From JANMDU01 sp043755865 (GTDB taxonomy: Bacteria; Pseudomonadota; Gammaproteobacteria; Burkholderiales; Burkholderiaceae_C), in contig JAYUSD010000063.1 of assembly GCA_043755865.1 (NCBI GenBank), forward strand, positions 1 to 10,944: a stretch of 10,944 nucleotides of DNA, given 5' to 3'. The translations under genes and the position numbers were made by a program. The first letter of the stretch is position 1. Every line of letters starts with the position of its first letter. The notes beneath the pieces are model-generated. The model was not told the origin of the DNA, searched no databases, and was given only the letters and a program-made list of their open reading frames with translations. Shown in pieces: positions 1-5,544 of the stretch.

Positions 1-73
1 AAGAACGCGAAAAACGCTAAAAAAATTCATGGTTTCCTTTCGCGTTTTTCGCGTTCTTTTAGCGTTTTTCGCG
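1..73. repeat. Nested inverted repeat 3' of the acyl-CoA ligase
   Basis: Positions 1-17 (AAGAACGCGAAAAACGC) are the perfect reverse complement of 42-58, with a 24-nt spacer that carries A and T runs. A third related segment at 61-73 (AGCGTTTTTCGCG) is the perfect complement of 6-18, so two alternative long hairpins compete for the same left arm. The block starts 18 nt beyond the stop codon of the leftward ligase gene, so it would sit in that gene's 3' untranslated RNA. It is not a textbook terminator, because the loop is long and the T run lies inside the loop. A dispersed intergenic repeat that also helps end or stabilise the transcript is plausible. The left edge may continue outside the window. 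Confidence 0.75.
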
Positions 74-91
74 ATAGATAGTTTTTTCATC

Positions 92-2035
92 TCACGCCGC
101 CTTTGCCAATGATGGAAACGTCTTCGCGTCGGCAATCTTCAATGTCGCGCTTACTTTGCCGCTGCGGCCATCTTCAAATTTCACCACCGTCTCAATAAAC
201 TGCTCCGTCTTGCCGCTGTACAAAGCATCTATCAGCGGCTGGTATTTATCGCCGATAAAGCCACGGCGGACTTTGTTGGTGCGGGTGAGTTCGCCATCGT
301 CAGCATCTAGCTCTTTATGCAACACGAGGAAGCGGCTGATTTGGCTGCCAGCAAGCAGCGAATCGCGCGAGAGATCTGCGTTGACTTGCTCTACGCATTC
401 GCGCATCAGGTTGTACACCTCGGGCTTTTGCGCCAGATCGGTGTAGCCAGCGTAGGGCAAATTGCGCCGCTCGGCCCAGTTGCCCACCGCATTCATATCA
501 ATGTTGAGCATCACACACACTTGATCGCGTCCATCGCCATAAGCCACTGCTTCCTTGATGTGTTGAAAAAATTTCAACTTATTTTCCACATACTTGGGTG
601 CAAACATCGCGCCATCATTCGTGCCGCCTTTGATGCGGCCCACGTCTTTCACGCGGTCAATAATTTTGAGCTGGCCGCTGGCGTCAATAAAGCCAGCGTC
701 ACTCGTGCGATACCAGCCATCAGCGGTTTTCACCTCTGCAGTGGCTTCAGGATTTTTAAAATATTCTTTGAGTAAGCCGGGCGATTTCACGAGAATCTCG
801 CCATTTTCATCCACCTTGATTTCGACTCCTTCAATGGGCACGCCCACGGTGTCGGCACGCACAGCGTTATCTGGCTGGAGGCAAACAAACACGGCAGTCT
901 CGGTGGAGCCGTAAAGCTGCTTGAGGTTGATGCCGATGGAGCGATAAAACGTAAACAGATCAGGGCCAATCGCCTCGCCTGCGGTGTACGCCACGCGCAC
1001 GCGGCTCATGCCAAGGTTGTTGCGCAGCGGGGCATAGACGAAGAAATTACCCAGCGCGTACATGAGCTGGTTGCCCAAGCCGATTGATTTGCCATCCATC
1101 TTGGCCGGGCCTACGCGCTTGGCTACATCCATGAAGGTTTTGAAAATCGCGCGCTTGATCGCGCCCGCATCTTCCATGCGAATCATCACGCTGGTGAGCA
1201 GGCCTTCAAACACACGCGGTGGCGCGAAGTAGTACGTCGGCCCGATTTCTTTGAGGTCAATCGTCACCGTGGCTGCGCTCTCGGGGCAATTGACGGTGTA
1301 GCCGCAAATCAGCCATTGCGCATAGCTGAAAATATTTTGGCCAATCCAAGCAGGCGGCAAGTAGGCGAGCACGTCTTCGCTGGAAGTGAGCTTGTCAAAC
1401 TTTGCGCCCGCTGCGCTGCGATCAAGCAACGAGAGATGTGTATGCACCACGCCTTTGGGATTGCCCGTAGTGCCCGAGGTAAAAAACATGGCGGCTACAT
1501 CATGCGGCTGGGCGATAAGCGCTTCAGTTTTGAAAAAGTTTGGATGGGACGCAGCGAATGTCTCGCCGGCTGCCATCAAATGGTCGAGCGAATCGAGGCC
1601 AGTCTCGTCGTATTTGCGCAGGCCGCGTGGATCGTCAAACCAAATATGCGCGAGCAGTGGGCAAGTCTCGCGCACTTCGAGCAATTTATCGACCTGCTCT
1701 TGATCTTCCACAATGCCAAAGCGAATCTCAGCATTGGTGATGGGAAACACGCATTCGGCCGCAGCCGCATCCTGATACAGCGGCACAGGAATCGCGCCCA
1801 GCGATTGCGCGGCCAGCATGCTGGCATACAGGCGCGGACGATTGCTGCCAATTACCACGATATGCTCGCCGCGCTGCAGGCCCGCTTGATGCAAGCCGCA
1901 AGCAATACGCTCCACCATCGTGGCCAACTCTTGCCAGCCAATGGTTTGCCAGATGCCATATTCTTTCTCACGCATGGCGGGCGCTGTTGGGCGCTCGGCG
2001 GCGTGCTTCAAGAGCAATTGAGGGAATGTCTGCAT
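92..2035 (-). CDS. AMP-dependent acyl-CoA ligase (long-chain-fatty-acid--CoA ligase type)
   Basis: A complete 647-residue member of the ANL adenylate-forming superfamily, predicted to activate a carboxylic acid with ATP and load it onto CoA in the cytoplasm. The P-loop-like motif TSGTTGNPKG is at residues 186-195, the adenine/ATP motif QLYGSTET at 373-380, and GWYRTSD with the ribose-binding Asp446 at 440-446. The hinge region RVKD is at 460-463, and a late lysine in LTRTNKVRR is the likely A10 lysine. Length fits long-chain acyl-CoA synthetases (about 600-660 residues) rather than short-chain acetyl-CoA synthetase. The hinge is followed by an Ala/Gly-rich stretch and FAPKYVENKLKF, as in the long-chain group. 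The ATG is preceded by no clear Shine-Dalgarno sequence. It diverges from a Crp/Fnr regulator across 130 nt holding a palindrome. Substrate (fatty, phenylacetate-like or other aromatic acid) cannot be read from sequence. Confidence 0.93.
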   Translation of the reverse strand: MQTFPQLLLKHAAERPTAPAMREKEYGIWQTIGWQELATMVERIACGLHQAGLQRGEHIVVIGSNRPRLYASMLAAQSLGAIPVPLYQDAAAAECVFPITNAEIRFGIVEDQEQVDKLLEVRETCPLLAHIWFDDPRGLRKYDETGLDSLDHLMAAGETFAASHPNFFKTEALIAQPHDVAAMFFTSGTTGNPKGVVHTHLSLLDRSAAGAKFDKLTSSEDVLAYLPPAWIGQNIFSYAQWLICGYTVNCPESAATVTIDLKEIGPTYYFAPPRVFEGLLTSVMIRMEDAGAIKRAIFKTFMDVAKRVGPAKMDGKSIGLGNQLMYALGNFFVYAPLRNNLGMSRVRVAYTAGEAIGPDLFTFYRSIGINLKQLYGSTETAVFVCLQPDNAVRADTVGVPIEGVEIKVDENGEILVKSPGLLKEYFKNPEATAEVKTADGWYRTSDAGFIDASGQLKIIDRVKDVGRIKGGTNDGAMFAPKYVENKLKFFQHIKEAVAYGDGRDQVCVMLNIDMNAVGNWAERRNLPYAGYTDLAQKPEVYNLMRECVEQVNADLSRDSLLAGSQISRFLVLHKELDADDGELTRTNKVRRGFIGDKYQPLIDALYSGKTEQFIETVVKFEDGRSGKVSATLKIADAKTFPSLAKAA

Positions 2036-2059
2036 AGTGGACGGACTTTAGTCGTTCAT

Positions 2060-2089
2060 TTGACGTTATGATGTCTGTGCGGCGACAAT
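2060..2089 (+). promoter_or_regulatory. Candidate sigma-70 promoter of the Crp/Fnr regulator gene
   Basis: TTGACG at 2060-2065 matches the -35 consensus in five of six positions. GACAAT at 2084-2089 matches the -10 consensus in four of six, with an 18-bp spacer. Transcription would start near 2096, inside the left arm of the palindrome at 2094-2117, so a protein bound there would block it. Spacing is at the long end and the -10 is weak, so this is a suggestion only. Confidence 0.35.
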
Positions 2090-2093
2090 TTAA

Positions 2094-2117
2094 GGTAAAT
2101 ACTTGGGGGTGTTTACC
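2094..2117. promoter_or_regulatory. 24-bp palindrome, candidate operator between ligase and regulator
   Basis: GGTAAATAC at 2094-2102 and GTGTTTACC at 2109-2117 are inverted copies (eight of nine positions) separated by 6 bp. A 6-bp gap between half-sites is the geometry of CRP-family dimers, though the half-site differs from both the CRP (TGTGA) and FNR (TTGAT) consensus. It lies in the divergent intergenic region, 48 nt before the regulator ATG and 58 nt before the ligase ATG. The simplest inference is that the adjacent Crp/Fnr-type protein binds here, repressing itself and controlling the ligase. Confidence 0.55.
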
Positions 2118-2165
2118 CTTGAACCTGTTTCTAACTGTCGCTTGACTTACCAAAACGGACTTTTC

Positions 2166-2897
2166 ATGACCAAACATATTCCGCAAGAGCTGAGTTTGTC
2201 GCAGCGCAGGCGCGGGCCTACGCAAGACGAACTCAGCGCGATTCCTTGGCTGGCCGTCTTGGAGCCTCATCATCATCTGCGCGCTTGCGCCGCCTTGCAG
2301 GTGGGCGATGCCCATACCGGGGATTACGTGGTGCGCGTGGGCAAGCCCGTCACGTATTGGTTTGGTTTGATTGATGGCCTGCTGAAGATGAGCAACGAAA
2401 CCGCAGATGGCCGCACGATCACGCTGATTGGCGTGCCGCCGGGCGGCTGGTTTGGCGAAGGCACGGTATTGAAACAAGAAAACTATCGCTACAACATTCA
2501 AGCCCTGCGCCCCAGCATTGTGGCGGGCATTCCGGTGGAGACGTTTCATTGGCTGCTGGATCAAAGCATTGCGTTTAATCGCTTTGTGATGAATCAACTC
2601 AATGAGCGGGTGGGGCAATTTATCGCAGCGCGAGAGAGCGACCGCATGACCAGCCCGGAGGCGCGCGTGGCAGCGGGCTTGGCGGGTTTGCTCAATCCAG
2701 TTCTGTATCCCGGTGCGAGCAATATTCTGCGGATCACGCAGCAAGAGCTTGCAAACCTGGTGGGCCTTTCTCGCCAGCGGGTCAATCAAGCGTTGCGTGA
2801 GCTCGAGTTGCGCCAACTCGTGCGCATCGAATATGGTGGCTTGAAAGTGCCCAATATTCTTGCCTTGCGCCAAGCGGCGTTTGTCTCAGGAGCGTGA
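2166..2897 (+). CDS. Crp/Fnr-family transcriptional regulator
   Basis: A 243-residue DNA-binding regulator. Residues about 25-130 form the cyclic-nucleotide-binding-like beta barrel (GDYVVRVGKPVTYWFGLIDG, then PPGGWFGEGT at 91-100). A long dimerisation helix follows at about 130-160, and a C-terminal winged helix at about 165-235 with recognition segment QQELANLVGLSRQRVNQALR. There is a single cysteine (Cys41), so an FNR-type iron-sulfur cluster is not expected. The phosphate-binding cassette around residue 97 is not a good match to that of CRP, so the ligand may not be cAMP. The open frame extends upstream through a TTG at 2103, but that start would lie inside the palindrome; ATG 2166 gives a normal family length and a weak GGA upstream. 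Its divergence from an acyl-CoA ligase suggests it controls that gene. The next gene starts 1 nt after its stop. Confidence 0.93.
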   Translation: MTKHIPQELSLSQRRRGPTQDELSAIPWLAVLEPHHHLRACAALQVGDAHTGDYVVRVGKPVTYWFGLIDGLLKMSNETADGRTITLIGVPPGGWFGEGTVLKQENYRYNIQALRPSIVAGIPVETFHWLLDQSIAFNRFVMNQLNERVGQFIAARESDRMTSPEARVAAGLAGLLNPVLYPGASNILRITQQELANLVGLSRQRVNQALRELELRQLVRIEYGGLKVPNILALRQAAFVSGA

Positions 2898-2898
2898 A

Positions 2899-3777
2899 AT
2901 GAATGACATTTCAAAACCTGCGGTGAAAGTTGCCGTCAAAGTTGCCGTAAAAGCTGCCGGCGCAGTGCGCGTGATCAAAGCGCCTGCCGCATCTGCTGAG
3001 CCGATCCGCCTGAACAAACGCATGGCCGAGCTGGGGCTGTGCTCGCGCCGTGAGGCAGATATTTGGATCGATCAAGGTTGGGTGAAAGTCAACGGTGAGA
3101 TTGCGCCGATGGGTGTGAAAGTCACGCCACAAGATCGCGTGGAAGTGGATAAAAGAGCGCAGGGCCATCAGGCGGGGCAAGTGACGATTTTGCTCAACAA
3201 GCCCGTGGGCTATGTGAGCGGCCAAGCCGAAGATGGGCATGAGCCTGCTGTGGTTTTGATAGCAAGCCGCGCCCATTGGCTGGGCGATTCGAGCCCATTG
3301 CGCTTTATCCGCGAGCAACTGCGCGGCTTGGCGCCGGCTGGGCGGCTGGATATTGATTCCACCGGCTTGCTGGTGCTTACGCAAGATGGACGCGTGGCGC
3401 GGCAGCTGATTGGTGAAGACTCGGATATGGAAAAGGAGTATCTCGTGCGCGTGAGTCTCGTGCGAGCCAAAGATGCCGACAACCGCAACCTGCAAACGCC
3501 AGATGTGCAATCGCAGTTTCCTCTTGAGAAGCTCAATTTGCTGCGCCATGGGATCAAGCTGGACGACAAGCCACTCAAGCGCGCGCAAGTGGAGTGGCAA
3601 AACCCAGAGCAATTGCGCTTTGTATTGCGCGAAGGCAAAAAGCGCCAAATTCGCCGGATGTGCGAAGCCGTGGGTCTGCATGTGACGGGCTTAAAACGCG
3701 TACGGATTGGCAATGTGAAGCTGGGGCAGCTGCCGGTGGGGCAATGGCGGTATTTGGGGGCGGATGAGAGATTTTAA
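2899..3777 (+). CDS. rluF: 23S rRNA pseudouridine synthase, RluF-like (RsuA/RluB/E/F family)
   Basis: A 292-residue RNA-modifying enzyme that isomerises a uridine in ribosomal RNA. An S4 RNA-binding domain occupies about residues 36-82 (IRLNKRMAELGLCSRREAD). The catalytic motif GRLDIDSTG is at 148-156 with Asp151 as nucleophile. The C-terminal signature REGKKRQIRRMCEAVGLHV followed by GNVKLGQLPVGQWRYL is closest to what I know of E. coli RluF (U2604 of 23S rRNA) rather than RsuA or RluB. Target assignment is therefore by family resemblance. ATG 2899 is chosen because AGGAG (2888-2892) precedes it by 6 nt, and because it sits 1 nt after the regulator's TGA, implying co-transcription. Residues 9-20 are a lysine-rich VKVA repeat encoded by a 12-nt tandem repeat, forming an N-terminal tail not present in E. 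coli RluF as I recall it. No terminator is evident; repeat A begins 12 nt after the stop. Confidence 0.9.
   Translation: MNDISKPAVKVAVKVAVKAAGAVRVIKAPAASAEPIRLNKRMAELGLCSRREADIWIDQGWVKVNGEIAPMGVKVTPQDRVEVDKRAQGHQAGQVTILLNKPVGYVSGQAEDGHEPAVVLIASRAHWLGDSSPLRFIREQLRGLAPAGRLDIDSTGLLVLTQDGRVARQLIGEDSDMEKEYLVRVSLVRAKDADNRNLQTPDVQSQFPLEKLNLLRHGIKLDDKPLKRAQVEWQNPEQLRFVLREGKKRQIRRMCEAVGLHVTGLKRVRIGNVKLGQLPVGQWRYLGADERF
2923..2958 (+). repeat. Three 12-nt tandem repeats inside the pseudouridine synthase gene
   Basis: Units at 2923-2934 (GTGAAAGTTGCC), 2935-2946 (GTCAAAGTTGCC) and 2947-2958 (GTAAAAGCTGCC) are in frame and encode VKVA, VKVA, VKAA. They lie in the basic N-terminal tail before the S4 domain. 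Copy number could vary without a frameshift, because each unit is four codons. Confidence 0.85.
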
Positions 3778-3789
3778 TTTTGCTACTTA

Positions 3790-3821
3790 TTTCATAGCGC
3801 TTCACGCAGTATTTATACCGG
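3790..3821 (+). repeat. REP-like repeat, copy A
   Basis: A 32-nt unit starting 12 nt after the rluF-like stop codon. It matches copy B (4322-4353) in 26 of 32 positions by hand alignment, sharing ATAGCGC, then TCACGCAGTA, and CCGG at the end. It contains a small hairpin GCG-CTTCA-CGC and a second palindromic piece starting at CCGG. The 27-nt tail seen in copies B and C is poorly preserved here. Orientation is the same as the upstream gene. Confidence 0.7.
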
Positions 3822-3876
3822 CCAGATGCTTATTTCGCTTTGAAAAGTTGCTTTGAATGTTGTTTGTGCGGCTTGT

Positions 3877-4037
3877 GGCCTGTGGGAGCCGTAACCCTAT
3901 TCGGGTGGGCTGATGTACCCTGCTCACGAGTTTGGCGACACCCGTCGCCGAAACATACGAAAAGCGCAAGCGCTTTAAACGCTGCGCTGCGAAAATCGCC
4001 CGCCCGAAAAGGGTATGGGTTACGGCTTCCACAGGCC
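3877..4037 (-). repeat. Structured repeat element S1 (long inverted arms, conserved core)
   Basis: The left arm 3877-3910 and right arm 3998-4037 are reverse complements except for a 6-nt insertion in the right arm (TATGGG, at about 4013-4018), two G:T-type differences and one A:A mismatch. Arms begin and end with GGCC. Between them lies an 87-nt core containing two further hairpins: AAAGCGC/GCGCTTT at 3961-3976 and GGCGAC/GTCGCC at 3934-3949. Read on the minus strand, two core blocks match S2: 3980-3997 (17 of 18 positions) and 3919-3948 (28 of 30). The outer arms do not match those of S2. I do not recognise the family; a MITE-like or structured-RNA element are the leading ideas. Confidence 0.75.
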
Positions 4038-4135
4038 GAGGTGGGCGTGCTGAGCGTTTGAGTTGTAGAGCGCAAATATTATTGGTGATAAGTACACGTT
4101 GCGCACGAAAATCTTTTGAGTAGCGAATTAGGCCG

Positions 4136-4280
4136 CGAGGGTTGGGGTTGCTGCGGCTGCCGATTTTCGCAGCACAGCGTCAAAAAACGCGATGCGTTTT
4201 TTATTCGTCATCTCACGCGACAGGTGTCGCCAAACTCGCGAGCAGGCACCATGAGGCAGACGCAGCAGCCCCAACCCTCG
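4136..4280 (+). repeat. Structured repeat element S2 (second copy, opposite orientation)
   Basis: The left arm 4136-4161 begins CGAGGGTTGGGGTTGCTGCG; the right arm 4255-4280 is its reverse complement with two exceptions, one of them a G:T wobble. The 93-nt core opens with GATTTTCGCAGC (4162-4173) and later has GGTGTCGCCAAACTCG (4223-4238), both shared with the reverse strand of S1. Inner hairpins are AAAAAACGC/GCGTTTTTT (4182-4202, perfect 9-bp stem) and GCGAC/GTCGC (4217-4230). The first inner hairpin sits where S1 has a hairpin of different sequence, so pairing is kept while bases change. No open frame of note and no transposase nearby. Confidence 0.75.
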
Positions 4281-4321
4281 TAGCCGCTCTATCCAAAACG
4301 AAACGACCTTGTCACTACGAA

Positions 4322-4380
4322 TTTAATAGCGCCTCACGCAGTAAATACGCCGGTTATCTGGCCAAAAGCCTTAAAAATAC
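4322..4380 (+). repeat. REP-like repeat, copy B
   Basis: A 59-nt unit that runs up to the corA stop codon (CTA on this strand, 4380-4382) and shares its first base. Its first 32 nt match copy A in 26 positions and copy C in 28. Its tail, ending CTTAAAAATAC, matches the tail of copy C. Internal hairpins are GCG-CCTCA-CGC and a CCGG...CTGG palindrome. It would lie in the 3' untranslated region of the leftward corA mRNA, antisense to the orientation given. Confidence 0.8.
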
Positions 4381-5369
4381 TAGCCCTTCAACCAACCACG
4401 TTTCCTGAAATACCACATCGGCAAAATCGCACTCGTGAGCATCAGCGCCACCACAAATGGATAGGCTGAAGCGCCCAAGGCTTGCACTTCTGGGATTTGC
4501 ATGTTCATGCCGTAAATACTGGCGATCAAGGTGGGCGGGAGCAAGGCCACGCTGGCGACCGAGAAGATTTTGATGATCTTGTTTTGGTTGATATTGATAA
4601 AGCCCACCACCGCATCCATCAAGAAGTTAATCTTGTCAAACAGGAAGGCCGTGTGACTGTCGAGTGAATCAATGTCGCGCAAAATCTGGCGCGCCTCGTT
4701 GTGCTGCTCAGCAGAGAGCATTTTGCTGCGCATCATGAAACTGAGTGCGCGGCGCGTGTCCATCATGTTGCGGCGAATGCGGCCATTCAAATCTTCCTGC
4801 TTGGCGATGCTGGCCAACACTTCGGCTGCGAGTGCGTCCGTTACGTCGCCTTTGAGCACTTGGCTGCTGGCTTTCTCCAGCGCATCGTGAATGCCCTCTA
4901 GTGCATCGGCGCAATACTCGGCATCTGCGTCATAGAGCTTGAGCAACACCTCTCTCGCATCTTCAATCAGGCCCGGCATGCGGCGCGCACGCAGGCGCAG
5001 CAGGCGGAAGATCGGGATGTCTTCATCGTGAATCGAAAACAGCACGCCTTTGCTTAAGAGCTCTGAGTTGTTCAGATTCAAAATAAAGGCCACGCGTTCG
5101 GTGCGCGATTCTTCATCATCGATCAAAAAGTCGGAGCGAATGTGCAGATCACCATTGTCTGCCTCATAAAAGCGCGCTGATTCTTCGATATCTTCGTCCA
5201 TCGCGTCATCGGGAATCGAGAGGCCGTAGTGTTGCTTGATCCACGCTTTTTCTTCTGGCGTGGGCGCTTCCAAATCCACCCAAACAGGCTGAAATTTGGT
5301 GAGCTCTTCGAGCGATTCGATCTCTTCTTGGAAGAGGCGGCCATTGGCCAGCGTGAAAATATTGAGCAT
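4380..5369 (-). CDS. corA: CorA-family magnesium/divalent cation transporter
   Basis: A 329-residue inner-membrane channel-type transporter, acting as a homopentamer in known family members. Residues 1 to about 265 form the acidic, helix-rich cytoplasmic funnel. Two transmembrane helices follow at about 266-286 and 302-320, separated by the periplasmic loop. The diagnostic selectivity motif GMN is at 287-289 (in IASIYGMNMQIPE). The protein ends in the basic stretch FRKRGWLKG. Length is close to characterised CorA proteins (about 316-350). The start is ATG 5369 with GGAG six bases upstream; an in-frame TTG four codons earlier is less likely. Mg2+ is the usual substrate, with Co2+ and Ni2+ as alternatives; the sequence does not decide. 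The gene is monocistronic here and diverges from dacB. No terminator hairpin with a T run is seen; repeat B follows at once. Confidence 0.95.
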   Translation of the reverse strand: MLNIFTLANGRLFQEEIESLEELTKFQPVWVDLEAPTPEEKAWIKQHYGLSIPDDAMDEDIEESARFYEADNGDLHIRSDFLIDDEESRTERVAFILNLNNSELLSKGVLFSIHDEDIPIFRLLRLRARRMPGLIEDAREVLLKLYDADAEYCADALEGIHDALEKASSQVLKGDVTDALAAEVLASIAKQEDLNGRIRRNMMDTRRALSFMMRSKMLSAEQHNEARQILRDIDSLDSHTAFLFDKINFLMDAVVGFININQNKIIKIFSVASVALLPPTLIASIYGMNMQIPEVQALGASAYPFVVALMLTSAILPMWYFRKRGWLKG

Positions 5370-5501
5370 GGGGCTCTCCAACTAAATGGGTTGGGGGAAA
5401 GTACAAAGTTCGCTTCCCGCCGCATAGGTTGAATCACCTGCTGGGGAAGCTACCGACTGGGGTAGGTATCCAAGAATCTGCTCCAAAAATCAAAGATGCG
5501 C

Positions 5502-5539
5502 GATTATCGCCTGTAACGAGGCGCTCGCATCGGATAATC
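5502..5539. promoter_or_regulatory. Symmetric -10-like boxes between corA and dacB
   Basis: GATTATC at 5502-5508 and GATAATC at 5533-5539 are perfect inverted copies, 24 bp apart. Each reads GATAAT (five of six against the -10 consensus) in the outward direction: leftward toward corA and rightward toward dacB. Neither has a convincing -35 hexamer. If the right-hand box is used, transcription would begin close to the dacB ATG at 5545. A nested GCCT/AGGC pair lies between them. Overlapping divergent promoters or a binding site are both possible. Confidence 0.3.
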
Positions 5540-5544
5540 AAGCC

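Larger units (their letters stand above)
3778..4379. other. About 600-nt repeat island without a credible gene
   Basis: Between the stop codons of two convergent genes (rluF-like and corA) I see no credible protein-coding gene. The short open frames run through inverted repeats and lack start signals or family motifs. The order is repeat A (3790-3821), about 55 nt of plain sequence, element S1 (3877-4037), about 98 nt of plain sequence, element S2 in reverse orientation (4136-4280), about 41 nt, then repeat B up to the corA stop. S1 and S2 are copies of one element, as are A and B. A convergent, gene-free site is a safe place for repeats to accumulate. Confidence 0.8.

Noticed and set aside
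1316..2071. A 251-codon plus-strand open frame antisense to the acyl-CoA ligase
   Set aside because: It mirrors the high-GC codon pattern of a clear enzyme gene on the other strand, and its translation has no family character.
2103..2165. A longer N-terminus for the Crp/Fnr regulator from TTG 2103
   Set aside because: It would start inside the palindrome and add 21 residues without family support; ATG 2166 gives normal length.
1968..2873. A 301-codon minus-strand open frame opposite the Crp/Fnr gene
   Set aside because: It covers the operator region and a gene with complete domain structure; the translation is low-information, rich in His, Arg and Gln, typical of an antisense shadow.
3877..4280. 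Integron attC sites or a CRISPR array
   Set aside because: There are no GTTRRRY-type core sites, no short regular repeats with unique spacers, and no integrase or cas gene; the conserved part lies in the centre, unlike attC.
3840..4408. Short plus-strand open frames (73, 63 and 88 codons) across the repeat island
   Set aside because: They run through the arms and cores of S1 and S2 and into corA antisense, have no Shine-Dalgarno support and no recognisable motif; the inverted repeats explain the sequence.
5450..5465. A Mg2+-responsive riboswitch in the corA leader (hairpin CTACC/GGTAG)
   Set aside because: Only one 5-bp hairpin is seen and nothing resembles the M-box or a leader peptide; too little to claim.
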